Below, piece by piece: positions 30,075 to 40,019 of a DNA stretch of 64,000 nucleotides. Under the pieces are notes generated by a model. The model was not told the DNA's origin. It saw only the letters and a program-made list of their open reading frames with translations, and did no database searches. Position 1 is the stretch's first letter; every line of letters starts with the position of its first letter. The stretch spans positions 16,451,255 through 16,515,254 of the forward strand of contig JACSVZ010000012.1 of assembly GCA_014706295.1 (NCBI GenBank), written 5' to 3'. The position numbers and the translations under genes are program-made. The stretch is from Lycocorax pyrrhopterus obiensis (Eukaryota > Chordata > Aves > Passeriformes > Paradisaeidae).

Positions 30075-33000
30075 GGAACTTTCAAATTGGAAGACTCATA
30101 TAAAAACAAGATCTCAAACAAGAAATACAAGACATCAAAAATACCCTCCCCTAACTTCTCATGGGACTTGGCAGTCACAGGAGAGGACCAGGCACCAGAG
30201 GCAACCAAGTCAAACTAAATTCTGCTCCAGCAGTTGTGTCTGGGACTCTCGGGAAAAGCAAATAATTGGTGTTGTCATGGAAAAGGAAAGAAAAGATGGC
30301 AGTGGTCTTCCAGAGACAAACATGGCACTGGATATGAGTGGGGTTTAGCTACTGTCCCTGACAGACTCTTGGCCTTTTTGACACTACACATTATTTGCGT
30401 GAGAGGGTGCTGGGAGGTTTCACTGAGAATGATTTTATTCTGTGAGACAGAAGGCACTAGAAACAGGAAAAGACTTTAATTAATTTTTACTGGTCATCAT
30501 CAGACATCCTCCTTCACCCATCTCCACAGGAGAAAGAGGGTCCCAGTCCCCCAGGTACCCCCAGCTGGTGCTTACTGGGTGAGTGCCAGGCTCTGCTGGC
30601 CGGTTGCCTCCAGGTGCTTCGCGTAGTTGTAGTGGGTGGTGCGCAGGTGAACCCGGTCGTGAGCCTCGGCCGTTTCGATGGCTTTCTGCCACTGGTTGGA
30701 GGCCTGGTAGAACTTGTTCAAGAGGTCATACCGTTTGCAAGCCTTGTACAGCTGCTCTGCGTCCTCCTGGGAGAGGAACACCCAAAATCTCCATCAGCCC
30801 CGACTGCGCTGCATCAGTCACGCCAGGCACTGCACCTCGGAGTGGTTTATTAGTGCAGGGCATTGCAATGCAATTAAAGCAACAATCATTCAGGCAGGGA
30901 GTTTAAGCAACTAAATAAATGTGGCCTGGAATAGCACATTATTGGGAAACAGGATGGTTATGTAAAAACAAGGAAAGCACTCAGATCCTGACATTTATTG
31001 TACAGGATTGACTGGGAGGGAGGGGGGTGACACGAGCAAGTCATCAATGATCAAATGCTGTCATCAGGAGTGTGAATCACCAAAAACGGAGACATGCTTA
31101 GGTGGGGATACAGCTACCGACCATGCTGCCCACCCAGGGGTGAGGCCTAGGAGAAGATCCTGGCACTCAGGGTTTGGGAATTAAGGTGCTGCAAGCCAGG
31201 GAACCCCTGTGACCTCCCAGCAGGTCTCAGAGGCAGCAATGCTGTTCGTGGAAAACTGAGCTCCATTCCTGGGAATAAATGTTAATAATTTATTACAGAA
31301 TTAGAACAGGAGGGTTTTGCCGATGCTGACGCAAGGGTGAGCAAATATGGAACTATTATTTTTATGCTCTGAGAGGTACTAACTCCCGTGGAAGGAGCAT
31401 TTTCCTGCTCCACCCAACTGCTGTCCAGCTGAACACTATATTTAGTAAATTGAGATTATCTGTCCAAGACAGAAAAATACTTTCTGTCTCTCATTGTTTC
31501 AAATTTTAAAGAGCACAGAAAGTGGAAAAGGAAGATGCCTGCCCTAGGATTCTGTACGAGATGGAAAAAAGCAGTAGAACTGCATGTGTTTTGCTGTAGT
31601 TCCCTTCCACCTTTCCAAACAGATCTAAATATCCAAGAGAAGAAGCACTGACACTTTTCGGCCTCATCGCTTTCTCTGCCAGGAAGCCTTTACAAACATT
31701 TAGCTTGAATTTTCCTTTTTTCCTTACCTTTAATTCAGAATAGTTACTCTCTGTCTCTCTCTCTCTGTGTCTCTGTCTCTCTCTCTCTCTCATACTCATC
31801 AAATAACTGTAGATTGCTAAATACCTTTTCAAGCCAAATTCTAATTATTTGGCCATTTTCAAGACTTCCTTGTCTGTGAAATCTTTCCAAGAGCTGAGCA
31901 ATTTGCACTGATTTTCTCTGAACCTTTTCCAGTTCACCAACTTTTTTTTCTGGTAATGAGACACTTAAAAGGGTGGAAGTCATCATTCCAGCCGTAGCTT
32001 CCCTGAATACACACACAGGAGTTATCAAATCCAGGCCCCAGGATGTGGCGTCTCCTCAAACATTGCCCCAAACTGATTTTTGCTGCCATAGCACCTGGCT
32101 ATTTTTAATCTAATTCAGTATTTCCTATAGACTGTGGGTTATTTCCTAAATTCTTTCCCAGTTTTTCCCTCTGACAGATCATATGCTTGGATCTCTTATG
32201 GTTCCCTAACTAAAAACTTCTGGTTTTCTTATGGATCATTGCTGAAGACATTAAATTAGTGGAATACACACACCTCTAACTAGTACCAGTCAATTTTCAA
32301 TCCACATGACAATGCTGGTCTCAAACCCAGCTTAGATCTCAGTTCTGTTGGCAATCAAGGGGAATGAAGTCAGACACAAGATACAAGGGCCACTTTGGAG
32401 TGCATTTGCTGCCAGGTTGGGCTCTAGATGGAGGAACGAGAGACAGCTGTTCCATACACCAACTCTGCGGAACAGCCAGACCTTGTCCTCTGGCTGAGCT
32501 GGATCCAGCCAAGTTCCTTCTCACACAATGGGAGAAGTCAGGATAGAAATCTGGGTGACTAGGCATCCCTGGGACAGCACAGGCAATGAATGTGACTGAC
32601 CAGAGCTCTCCAGCCCTGCAGGAAAAGTCTATTTTGCCTAAACTCCTTCAACAACCTCAGGTCAGCCCTCACTCTGTGACAGACCACAGCTCTAGCCTTT
32701 CACTCTAGAAACAAATAATTTCAAAATGGAACTTGTGTTTCCTATATCAGAGCTTAAAACATGTTTGTTGAAACATTGTAACTATAATAAAATACAGCCC
32801 TTTTAAAATCCAGTGAAACCTACAATGATTAAGCTTGGAAGAGGCTTATGCCCCAAGAAAGCAGGTTTTTGTTAAATATTTCACATATAAACCATCTTTA
32901 AAAGATGTTTCCTTCAGTCAGCAGTTTCTTTCACTTGGTAATTTTTCACAGTCTGATATAAACTCTTCACAGCTTGGCTGTGGGATTTACCAGCATGCCC

Positions 33001-33168
33001 AGCTGGATGGCCAGCACAGCCACCCTGGCCTTCTGCTCTGGCTCTTGCTCGGCCTCCCGCAGTGCCTTGGCTCCTCTTGCATGACCCATGTGCCCCAGGC
33101 AAATTTTGGCAACATCGAGCCTCTGAGTCCTCACGCACATGCGAGCCATGTTCTCCCAGACAGCCTCA
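24453..33168 (-). CDS. IFT140: IFT140, intraflagellar transport protein 140, C-terminal half (5' exons outside window)
   Basis: IFT140 is a core subunit of the IFT-A complex, which drives retrograde transport and membrane-protein entry in cilia. Human mutations cause skeletal and renal ciliopathies. Twelve exons read right to left: 33168-32991, 30766-30576, 29525-29430, 29078-28946, 28855-28712, 28314-28186, 27978-27796, 27108-26902, 26745-26533, 26453-26287, 25318-25177 and 24653-24453. They total 1984 nt: one leading base, then 660 codons and TGA, all phases consistent. This equals the human protein from about residue 800 of 1462. The two N-terminal WD40 propellers are upstream of the window. 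What remains is the TPR solenoid, with landmarks [37 protein letters not shown] and [20 protein letters not shown], and an acidic tail ([13 protein letters not shown]). It converges with TELO2, and TMEM204 lies antisense in its next intron. Confidence 0.97.
25177..25318 (-). CDS. IFT140: IFT140 exon
   Basis: The acceptor is TTTCCTAG and the donor GTAAGT. It encodes [20 protein letters not shown] and [18 protein letters not shown]. Confidence 0.94.
25450..26043 (+). mobile_element. CR1 LINE 3' fragment in IFT140 intron
   Basis: About 590 bases of + oriented CR1: CCATGAAGATGCTCCAAGGG, GGCCTAAAGGGGCTCCAGGA and AGGCCCTGGCACAGGGTGCC, ending in CCAAACCAGTCTGTGATTCT. Open frames over it on both strands are by-products of CR1 sequence. 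It is antisense to IFT140. Confidence 0.92.
26287..26453 (-). CDS. IFT140: IFT140 exon
   Basis: The acceptor is CTCTTGCAG and the donor GTGAGC. It encodes [20 protein letters not shown] and [10 protein letters not shown]; the Arg codon is split. Confidence 0.95.
26533..26745 (-). CDS. IFT140: IFT140 exon
   Basis: The acceptor is CTTGCCAG and the donor GTACTG. It encodes [39 protein letters not shown] and [13 protein letters not shown]. Confidence 0.96.
26902..27108 (-). CDS. IFT140: IFT140 exon
   Basis: The acceptor is CCCATCAG and the donor GTCAGC. It encodes [20 protein letters not shown] and [20 protein letters not shown], 69 codons. Confidence 0.95.
27796..27978 (-). CDS. IFT140: IFT140 exon
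   Basis: The acceptor is TTTGCAG and the donor GTGAGC. It encodes [20 protein letters not shown] and [20 protein letters not shown], 61 complete codons. Confidence 0.96.
28186..28314 (-). CDS. IFT140: IFT140 exon
   Basis: The acceptor is TTGAACAG and the donor GTAAAT. It encodes 43 codons including [20 protein letters not shown] and [13 protein letters not shown]. Confidence 0.96.
28712..28855 (-). CDS. IFT140: IFT140 exon
   Basis: The acceptor is CTCTGCAG and the donor GTACGC. It encodes 48 codons: [20 protein letters not shown] and [19 protein letters not shown]. Confidence 0.96.
28946..29078 (-). CDS. IFT140: IFT140 exon
   Basis: The acceptor is CTTTTCCAG and the donor GTAAAG. It encodes [20 protein letters not shown] and [15 protein letters not shown]. 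Confidence 0.95.
29430..29525 (-). CDS. IFT140: IFT140 exon
   Basis: The acceptor is TCTCTACAG and the donor GTCAGT. It encodes [20 protein letters not shown] and [10 protein letters not shown], nearly identical to human. Confidence 0.95.
30035..30074 (+). repeat. (GAT)n microsatellite in IFT140 intron
   Basis: Thirteen perfect GAT units without interruption, so recent or actively variable. It lies between the IFT140 exons at 29525 and 30576. Confidence 0.95.
30576..30766 (-). CDS. IFT140: IFT140 exon
   Basis: The acceptor is CTCTCCCAG and the donor GTAAGC. It encodes [20 protein letters not shown] and [23 protein letters not shown]-type helices. It ends two bases into a His codon. Confidence 0.95.
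30767..32990 (-). other. IFT140 intron with a microsatellite and one exon-like segment
   Basis: This is a 2.2-kb intron. It holds a CT/TCTG microsatellite (31747-31792) and, next to it, an open segment bounded by plausible splice sites (31825-32002 on the - strand). No known repeat family or RNA gene was recognised. Confidence 0.55.
31747..31792. repeat. CT/TCTG microsatellite
   Basis: A run of CT dinucleotides broken by a few TG steps. On the - strand it reads as GA repeats that translate to meaningless Arg/Glu repeats. Confidence 0.9.
32991..33168 (-). CDS. IFT140: IFT140 exon, first one in the window
   Basis: The acceptor is TCCTGCAG and the donor GTAAAT. One base completes the previous codon, then 59 codons follow ([40 protein letters not shown]). 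The preceding exon, expected to end in a KSIKLIKS-like sequence, is not found up to 64000. Confidence 0.95.
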
Positions 33169-33429
33169 CTGCAGGAAACGGGAAAGAAAAGGAGAGCTGT
33201 TATTGTGTCACCTGGAAGGCAGGTGAGGTGTGAGGAGAGAGAGTGTGAAAGGGGAAACCATCAGTGCATTGGGAATGGGGTGAGGGTAACAAAGACTCCA
33301 GTCGCTGTGTGAAGACTGAAGAGGAACAGAAGCAGGCTCACATGTAAAGGTCAGTTCTTGAGCTGAATGACCCCAACCTTAAGGAAATATTGTGGGATTT
33401 GATTTACACCAACATCTAAAGAACAGCAG

Positions 33430-33846
33430 TTATACCTCTGCTACAGAGACAGGCTGAGAGAGCTGGGGGTGTTCAGCCTAGAGAAGAGAAGGCTCTGAGG
33501 AGAACTTAAGAGCCCCTGCCAGTGCCTAAAGGGGCTCCAGGAGAGCTGGAGAGGGACTTGGGACAAGGGCCTGAAGGGACAGGACAAGGGGGAATGGCTT
33601 TGAATTGAAAAAAGGGAGATTCAGGTTGGATATTAGGAAGAAAGTCTTTCCTGTGACGGTGGTGAGGCCCTGGCACAGGGTGCTCAGAGAAGCTGTGGCT
33701 GCCCCATCCCTGGCAGTGCCCAAGGCCAGGTTGGACGGGGCTTGGAGCAGCCTGGGATAGTGGAAGGTGTCCCTGCCCAAAGCACAGGTGGGTAGAACTA
33801 GATGGTCTTTAAGGTCCCTTCCCACCCAAACCAGTCTGTGATTCTA
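33430..33846 (+). mobile_element. CR1 LINE 3' fragment
   Basis: It is + oriented. It carries GCTGGGGGTGTTCAGCCTAG, the GGCTCCAGGAGAGCTGGAGA block and the end CCAAACCAGTCTGTGATTCT. It is the same variant as the copies at 25.5 and 60.2 kb. Confidence 0.9.
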
Positions 33847-35984
33847 CGTTTGCACATATATAAACATTTATCATGTGCCCATCCAGCTGTAGCTGCAGCC
33901 TATAGACAGTCACAATACTCCCATACTGATGTTCAGAAATCAAAATTAAAATTATGAGAAAAGTCTTAGCCTCACACTGGAAGTCTCCTGCTGCAGCCTG
34001 GAGTAGTTTAAATACTGAACAGCTATTGGGAGCCCAATTGTTTTACTCAGTAATAGGGAATGATGTATAGGAAACAAATTACCAAATAACCATGTTCTAA
34101 TTTAAAACTTGCATAAAATGGGCAAAAAGAAAAGCTTTGTGATGCTCAGAACGAGAACTCCTCTGGGCTATGAGCTCACAGTTAACACTGCAAAGTCCCC
34201 TGCCCAGGCAAGGCAGGACAGGCTGAGGACCGTGCTCCCGGCTGGAATTGCTAGCAGAATTGCTCAGCAGAAGGACCATGACAGAACTGACCATCACAGA
34301 GCAGGACAAGCAAAGATTTTCACAGATTCTATTCACATTTGAGGCTCTTCAGAATTTCATGTAATATGTTTGACTAATAAAAACCATAAGCATTCAAAAT
34401 AAGGTTTTTTTCAACATCACCCTCAGCAGAGGTATGGTCTGTGCAGTTCTCAGGCACCACCACAGCACAAAGTAAAGATCTAAATTTTAAAAGCAGGAAA
34501 AAAAATAGAATAGAATGACACTTTATGTCCTGCCACCAAATTCCCTTCCAGTTTTCCTATGATTAAAATGTTTTTCTGTTTCCAGTGGCTGTGGGAAAGC
34601 CCTGCACAAACAGGGGAAAGTGACTAACCGGGAAGCAGCAGAACAGGTGAACCCTGACGTGCTCTCCAACACATACACTAAGAAAAGGCACAGGAAAAAT
34701 TCTTTACATAATTTGCTTTAGAATTAGAGCATCTTTTACTTGCAGTGCAACTCGTATAAAGGTTTCAGGTAGTAATCAACATAAATAAGTGATATAGACT
34801 TCACCGAGGACAAATGGTATAGAGAAAATAAAAAAGGAACAGAAGCAATAAATCAGGGACAAATTTCAGAAAGATCAGAAGTGTTTCTGGTTTAAAAAAG
34901 CAAAAATGCATGTCTGAGTGCCGCCTTTCTTACAACGGAGTAGTATTCAAATACAGCCTCCTCATGCTCTTCTCTCACATGTCCAAGCTCCCCAGCCGAG
35001 GAGCCAAAAGGAACACTGAAATAAAGCATGGTCATTTCAGACCTGGAAGGGCCTGACAGTGCTAGATCCTTCTGTGCATCACCACTCAATACAGAAATTC
35101 TGCTTGTGTCAGCAGATGTGACCTTCCTAATTTCTTAAAAGTTGGAACTGGTTTCTCTTTTATTCCAGACACTATCTGTATCTGGAACTGGGAAAGGTGG
35201 GCAAAACACCTTTAAAGAACATTGACATGATTAACATGGTGTTAGTTATGTTCACCTGGCTTTGAGCAACACAGCCAGTTGAGTTCTGTCCTTAGGAAAA
35301 GCTGCTCGAGGCTGTGCCTGGGCACAAATGCGCTTCACAGCACATGAGGAGAAGTACATTTTCCAAGCTCTGCAGTGTGCCAGAAGAAGCTGCCAACAGC
35401 CAGCTGGCTCTGGGTGAAGGAACGCACGTCTGTGCTGGGCTTTGTCGAGCTGACTAACAGTGAGTTTCTGAAAGGAAATCGAAGTCTTTATTTTTCAGAG
35501 CTCTGACAGCTCTCAAGTCCCTCCATGCAGGAAGATGAGAGTTCATGGGCTCAAACAGGCGAGCGGATGAGAATTCTTATTTAGACTACAGGGAGTGGAA
35601 ACTTTTGAGAGGAAATAGACTACACAGTGTATTTTAAAGTACAAAGTTAAAAGATAACAGCGTGCAGAGAGTCACAGCAGGATTTAGGAGATGTTGCTCA
35701 TCATCTCTCATCTGTGTTATGCTTTCCGGGATGGCAACAGTTCAGCAGGAGCTGCTGAGCAGAAGCAGCTGCCCCTAGAACTCCTCTTTGGGAGCTCTTG
35801 TCCTCCACACACCTGCCTGTGGGCCACGTGGGCACCCAGGTACCTCTGCCCTGAGGAGCTGGAGTTCTGCCATCCCACCTCTTTCTTCTCCACTCCAAAC
35901 CATTTGCAAAATGAACCTGAGAGGCTCCAGCTGTGGGTACGCTGGAGGCAGCAACAAACTCAGAGGGAGAAACATCCGCAGTTG

Positions 35985-36299
35985 ATGTGTGGGAGAACGG
36001 GACTCTTGAACAACGAATCAATATGATTTCACAAAAGCCTGTTTATTGTTTACATTACACTATTCTTGTGCATTCTTGCAGCTGTAGTTTACGCGATTAG
36101 GCGTGACTCGATTGGTTTCTCTATGTTGTCCACGTGCCCTGCATGCACATTTCAGAGAACCTGATTGGTTCTAGTCTAGGATGGTACAGTCCTTCTTTAT
36201 CTACTTTCTTGCTGTCTTGTTATTCCATTTTCCAGCGTCTTTTCTCTTGATTTAGCATAGCTTACATTCTGGTGACTCTGATAAGGGTAGCTGAAGACA
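35985..36299 (-). mobile_element. Probable solo LTR of an endogenous retrovirus
   Basis: Read on the - strand, about 315 bases begin TGTC and end CACA. Two CCAAT boxes (AACCAATC, near 36160 and 36110) come first, and then AATAAA about 55 bases before the 3' end, which is LTR-like order. No flanking target duplication is obvious and no retroviral coding sequence adjoins it. The family is not identified. Confidence 0.5.
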
Positions 36300-36529
36300 A
36301 TTTGGCTGGGGCACTCTGACAGGATTTGAGCGCTTTACAACATTGATGTGCTCTGCAGTTGGTTTTGTTCTGGCAGACAGTGCCTTCTGCCATCCCAGAT
36401 GGGCAGGCAGTGAGCACACCAGGCTCAAACTGCACCAAAGACACTGAATTTGGGAGTGTTCATGGCAGAGCACAGCTTGCACGGACTCACCCAGCACAGA
36501 GATCACAGCAAGAGACAAGAGGAACACCA

Positions 36530-36622
36530 AAGAAAGATGTCCCTGTCCATGGCAGAGAGCTGGTACTAGATGGTCCGTAAGGTCCTTTCCAACCCAAACC
36601 ATTCCATGTTTCTAAGATTCTG
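36530..36622 (+). mobile_element. CR1 3'-end remnant
   Basis: GATGTCCCTGTCCATGGCAG followed by GGTCCTTTCCAACCCAAACC and ATTCCATGTTTCTAAGATTC is the last 90 bases or so of a + oriented CR1. Confidence 0.8.
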
Positions 36623-36639
36623 AGTGATGCCTTTTCCTG

Positions 36640-37130
36640 GTCTTAAAATCAAGAATCAAACACAGTTAGACGGGAAAAAAGGATTTTACCTTTGTGTTTA
36701 TTTTAAGGATCCTTAGGTGCACCACGTCCAGGTGGAATGCATCTCCATGCACACTGCAATGCACCCAATAGATCTGGTATAACATTATGGGTGTTACTAA
36801 TTAGCAGATCTATCAAAGATTCCCCAATGAGAGGCTCGAGTGAGCCCCCCTCCCCAAGGAACCTTCCCCTGGATGGTTCTATCTCAGTTTACAAAATGTG
36901 TTCTGGAGAGGACCTTGGTGTCTGGGGTTTCTGATCCCTAACTACGAGGCTTCTAAGATGTTTAGTCTCTTAACTTAACAAAATAAGTCTAAGAATGTAG
37001 GCTAAAAAACACTAAGAATACAAAAAGCTATAAAAAGGTATATAAAAGGGGCATAAAAGAAAAGGCAAAAAATCATCATGGCATCATAAGAGACATGATC
37101 AGAGCAGCTCACCAGCACAAGAACCCACGG
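36640..37130 (-). mobile_element. Possible ERV LTR or 3' end
   Basis: On the - strand this reads as an LTR-like unit: a T-rich segment with CCCCTTTTATATACC near 37045, a long A/T-rich body, then CTATTGGGTGCATTGCAGTG and CCTTAAAATAAACAC with the poly(A) signal near 36700. It resembles avian ERV LTRs I have seen, but the boundaries and family are uncertain. Confidence 0.4.
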
Positions 37131-38470
37131 CACGTGAGACAACTGACTCCCTCTGACCACTCCTTCTCCTGCTTCTCCCCTGCAGAAACACCTGAAGGAG
37201 TGTTTCACCTAAGGAACCCAGCCTTGCTCTGCCCTGAGGAGTTCCCATACCCCGCTGGGTTTGGTTAGCAGCTGCACAGGGCAGAGCAACAGCCATGGTC
37301 CCCACGCAGCTGCAGCAGAGACTGGTTCTTTCCAGCAGACACACCCTTCACAAGACGGACAGTGCTCATGCACAAGAGGGACATGCACAAGAGGGACAAG
37401 CTACATGGAGAGGAAAGTGTAGGGAAGAGGAGGGGAGGGGATCCTGGGAGCACCCACAACCCACTTCCATTACTCTGTGTTTCAAGAAGACCAACCTCAG
37501 CCTTGAGATGCACAACCTCCCTGGCAGGCACACACCTCCAGCACCAGGGCAAGTTATGCTGCCCCTCAGAAATGTGGGCAGATGGATGTGGGTCTGGTGA
37601 AGGAACAGGAGGTGCTGAACAGGTTCACTTAAATCCCAGGGAAAACTACAGTTGATCTCCCAACAGCTGCTACTGTAGCGAGAAGGATGAATCTGTCCAT
37701 GCATCCCTAAAAGGCAGCAACCCTCCTTTCCAGGCCTGGCCCTGCTGTCCATATAAAATACCAAGTAATATTTTCCCCTGCCCCCAACTCTGACTCCAGG
37801 AATTTCCTGTTCCTCCCCTCCTCCTCCTTTCATCCCCCTTGGAAAGCCTCTCACATCTGTACTTCATCAGCCGATGCTGGAAACTTAATGAAGCCCAGGC
37901 GCAGCAGCAGCGGGAGCAGAGCCATGGGAAGGCATCCCGAGCAGCCTGGGAGCCCCAAGCCCCCCACCAGGCACAGGGATGCACCATCCACTGCTGCACC
38001 CTGAGCTCCCCAGGCTCCAAGCCACTGCCAGGGATTTGGGAAGCAAATGTTGACACCTTTTAAGAGTGGACACAAATTTTACCACATATTTGATGGAAGT
38101 TTCCTTGCTTTGTATTTGACCTTTCACATCTGCTTTTCTGTGTGAACTGTGTTTACAGCATCCACAGTCTGATCTCACAAACCCTTCTGGTTCCCATATA
38201 TTTTTCACTGCCTATTTAGCACGAAAGTTTAAAGAAAAAAATGGAATATTATTTAGAGGTGCTGGAGATTTATATATCTGAAGCATCTCACTGAAAAACC
38301 CTTTCTCCCTCTATTTAATGGGCTATATTTGGAAAATGAACATTGATCAGGATCAGGGTAAAAAAAAATCTCTCTTTTCAATTTGGGCCCCACTTTGTTG
38401 AACTGGACCCTATAATATAAACATTATATATAACAAATTAATATTGCATCCTATAATGTTATATTATAGA

Positions 38471-38570
38471 TAATCACAGAACCACAGAATAGTTTGGGTA
38501 GGAAGGGATATTAAAAACCATCTTGTTCCAAACCCCTGCCATGGACAGGGACACTTTCCACTAGACTGGA
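38471..38570 (-). mobile_element. CR1 3'-end remnant
   Basis: AATCACAGAACCACAGAATA, then TTTGGGTAGGAAGGGATATT and CCCTGCCATGGACAGGGACA, is a - oriented CR1 end, cut off after about 100 bases. Confidence 0.82.
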
Positions 38571-39084
38571 AAAATCTAAGGACTTGAGAAAATGAGGTTT
38601 TATCTGATGTAGCTAAATTAGGTTTGATGCTTTTAAAATGTATTTATGGGATTCTGGTTGTATCTTTCCATGGGACTAAAAGACAACAAGGAACTAAGTA
38701 ATAGATGAAAAGCTGTAACAGTTCAATGAAACTCTTGATAGTGTTAATGATACTCTAAGAAAAGTCAGGCATTTTTCATGGATGATCCAAACACTGAAAG
38801 CTGATGAGGCTACTCCTAAAAACTCTTCCCTGGCAGAAACAGAGCATTTGATAAAGCAGCTTTACAGAATATATCTATAATATCCCACTGAATACATAGC
38901 TTTGTTCCAAACTTACCCTCGTAAAACCAACACCAAGAGATTGCTCCATGTGGGTTGTATGACACAAACCCCTGTGCCCCACAGAGTGCAGCGAGTGCTG
39001 CAAAATGCACATCCTACTGCCAGTTTGTTAGCAGAGAAGCATTCACTAAGGTTGTTTTTTATTAAGGATCAGGATTCTCATACT

Positions 39085-39280
39085 GTTTAAATTGGATATT
39101 GGGAAAATTTCTTCATGGAAAGGGTGGTCAGGCACTGGCACAGGCTGCCCAGAGCAGTGGTGGAGTCACCATCCCTGAAGGGATTTAAAAGCTGTGTGAA
39201 TGTAGCACTTGGGGACATGAGTCTGTGGCTGGGGCAATGGTTGGACTTTATCTTTTCCAACCTTTATGATTCTATGATCA
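39085..39280 (+). mobile_element. CR1 3' fragment
   Basis: It is + oriented, of the variant with GGGATTTAAAAGCTGTGTGA and CACTTGGGGACATG, ending CCTTTATGATTCTATGATC. It is the same type as the copies at 6.3 and 51.4 kb. Confidence 0.85.
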
Positions 39281-40019
39281 AACTGATTCGTTCAGACTTT
39301 GTAAAATATAATTGCTGTTTTTTTTAAATGTTACATAAGAAGGAAGCTTGGGCCCTGCTGAAAATACACACTCAGACTTCATCAGATCACAGAAATCAAA
39401 TGGGGAGAGGCAGAAGCAGGTGTGTGACTTTTCCCTAAAGGTAAATCTCTCCTGGCATTATCTGTATATAAAAATCATCTGCCTTGCTGCTGAATCCCTG
39501 GCTTATGACAAACACAGAACCATAACAGCAAATACCCAAGGAGTTTCAAATATGCAAATATGGTCATTGCTGGTAGGAAACTTCTTTGAAGAATGGCAGA
39601 CACTGGTGTGTTTATACTGAAAGTTCTAAAACCGGAAATGTACAGAAACATGACCAACCACAGGGAAAAAGAGAAACCAAAGATGCTATCATGCTCTCAA
39701 GGGATGAAGTTGCTTGAAGTACTTAAAGCTGAATTTGTTTAAAGATTAAAAATTATCAGAGCACGTGAGTTCGTAGCCAGGTTAGTACATTCAATATCAG
39801 TAGCTGAAAACTAATTACAGGAGCATATAGCTTTATTCCAATTTTCCCCCCTTCTCTCACCAACAAGTCTTGAAAATAAAATGTTGCCTTGCAAAAAATT
39901 TCAGACCAGTTTGCTTCTGTATATTGGGTCGGGGCAGATCAGTTGGTTAGGGGCAAAGCCTCTTGCCTGGTAAGACAGTCACTATAAAATTAAATCAGTT
40001 TCTAATCTAATGTTATTGA

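Noticed and set aside
34934..35015. - strand 82-nt segment between TTTATTTCAG and GTAAGA
   Set aside because: It does not encode the IFT140 residues expected before the 33168 exon and its phase does not fit.
37366..37854. - strand frame of 162 codons
   Set aside because: Cys/Gly/Pro-rich translation of a pyrimidine-rich intronic stretch, with other frames open in the same place; no family similarity.
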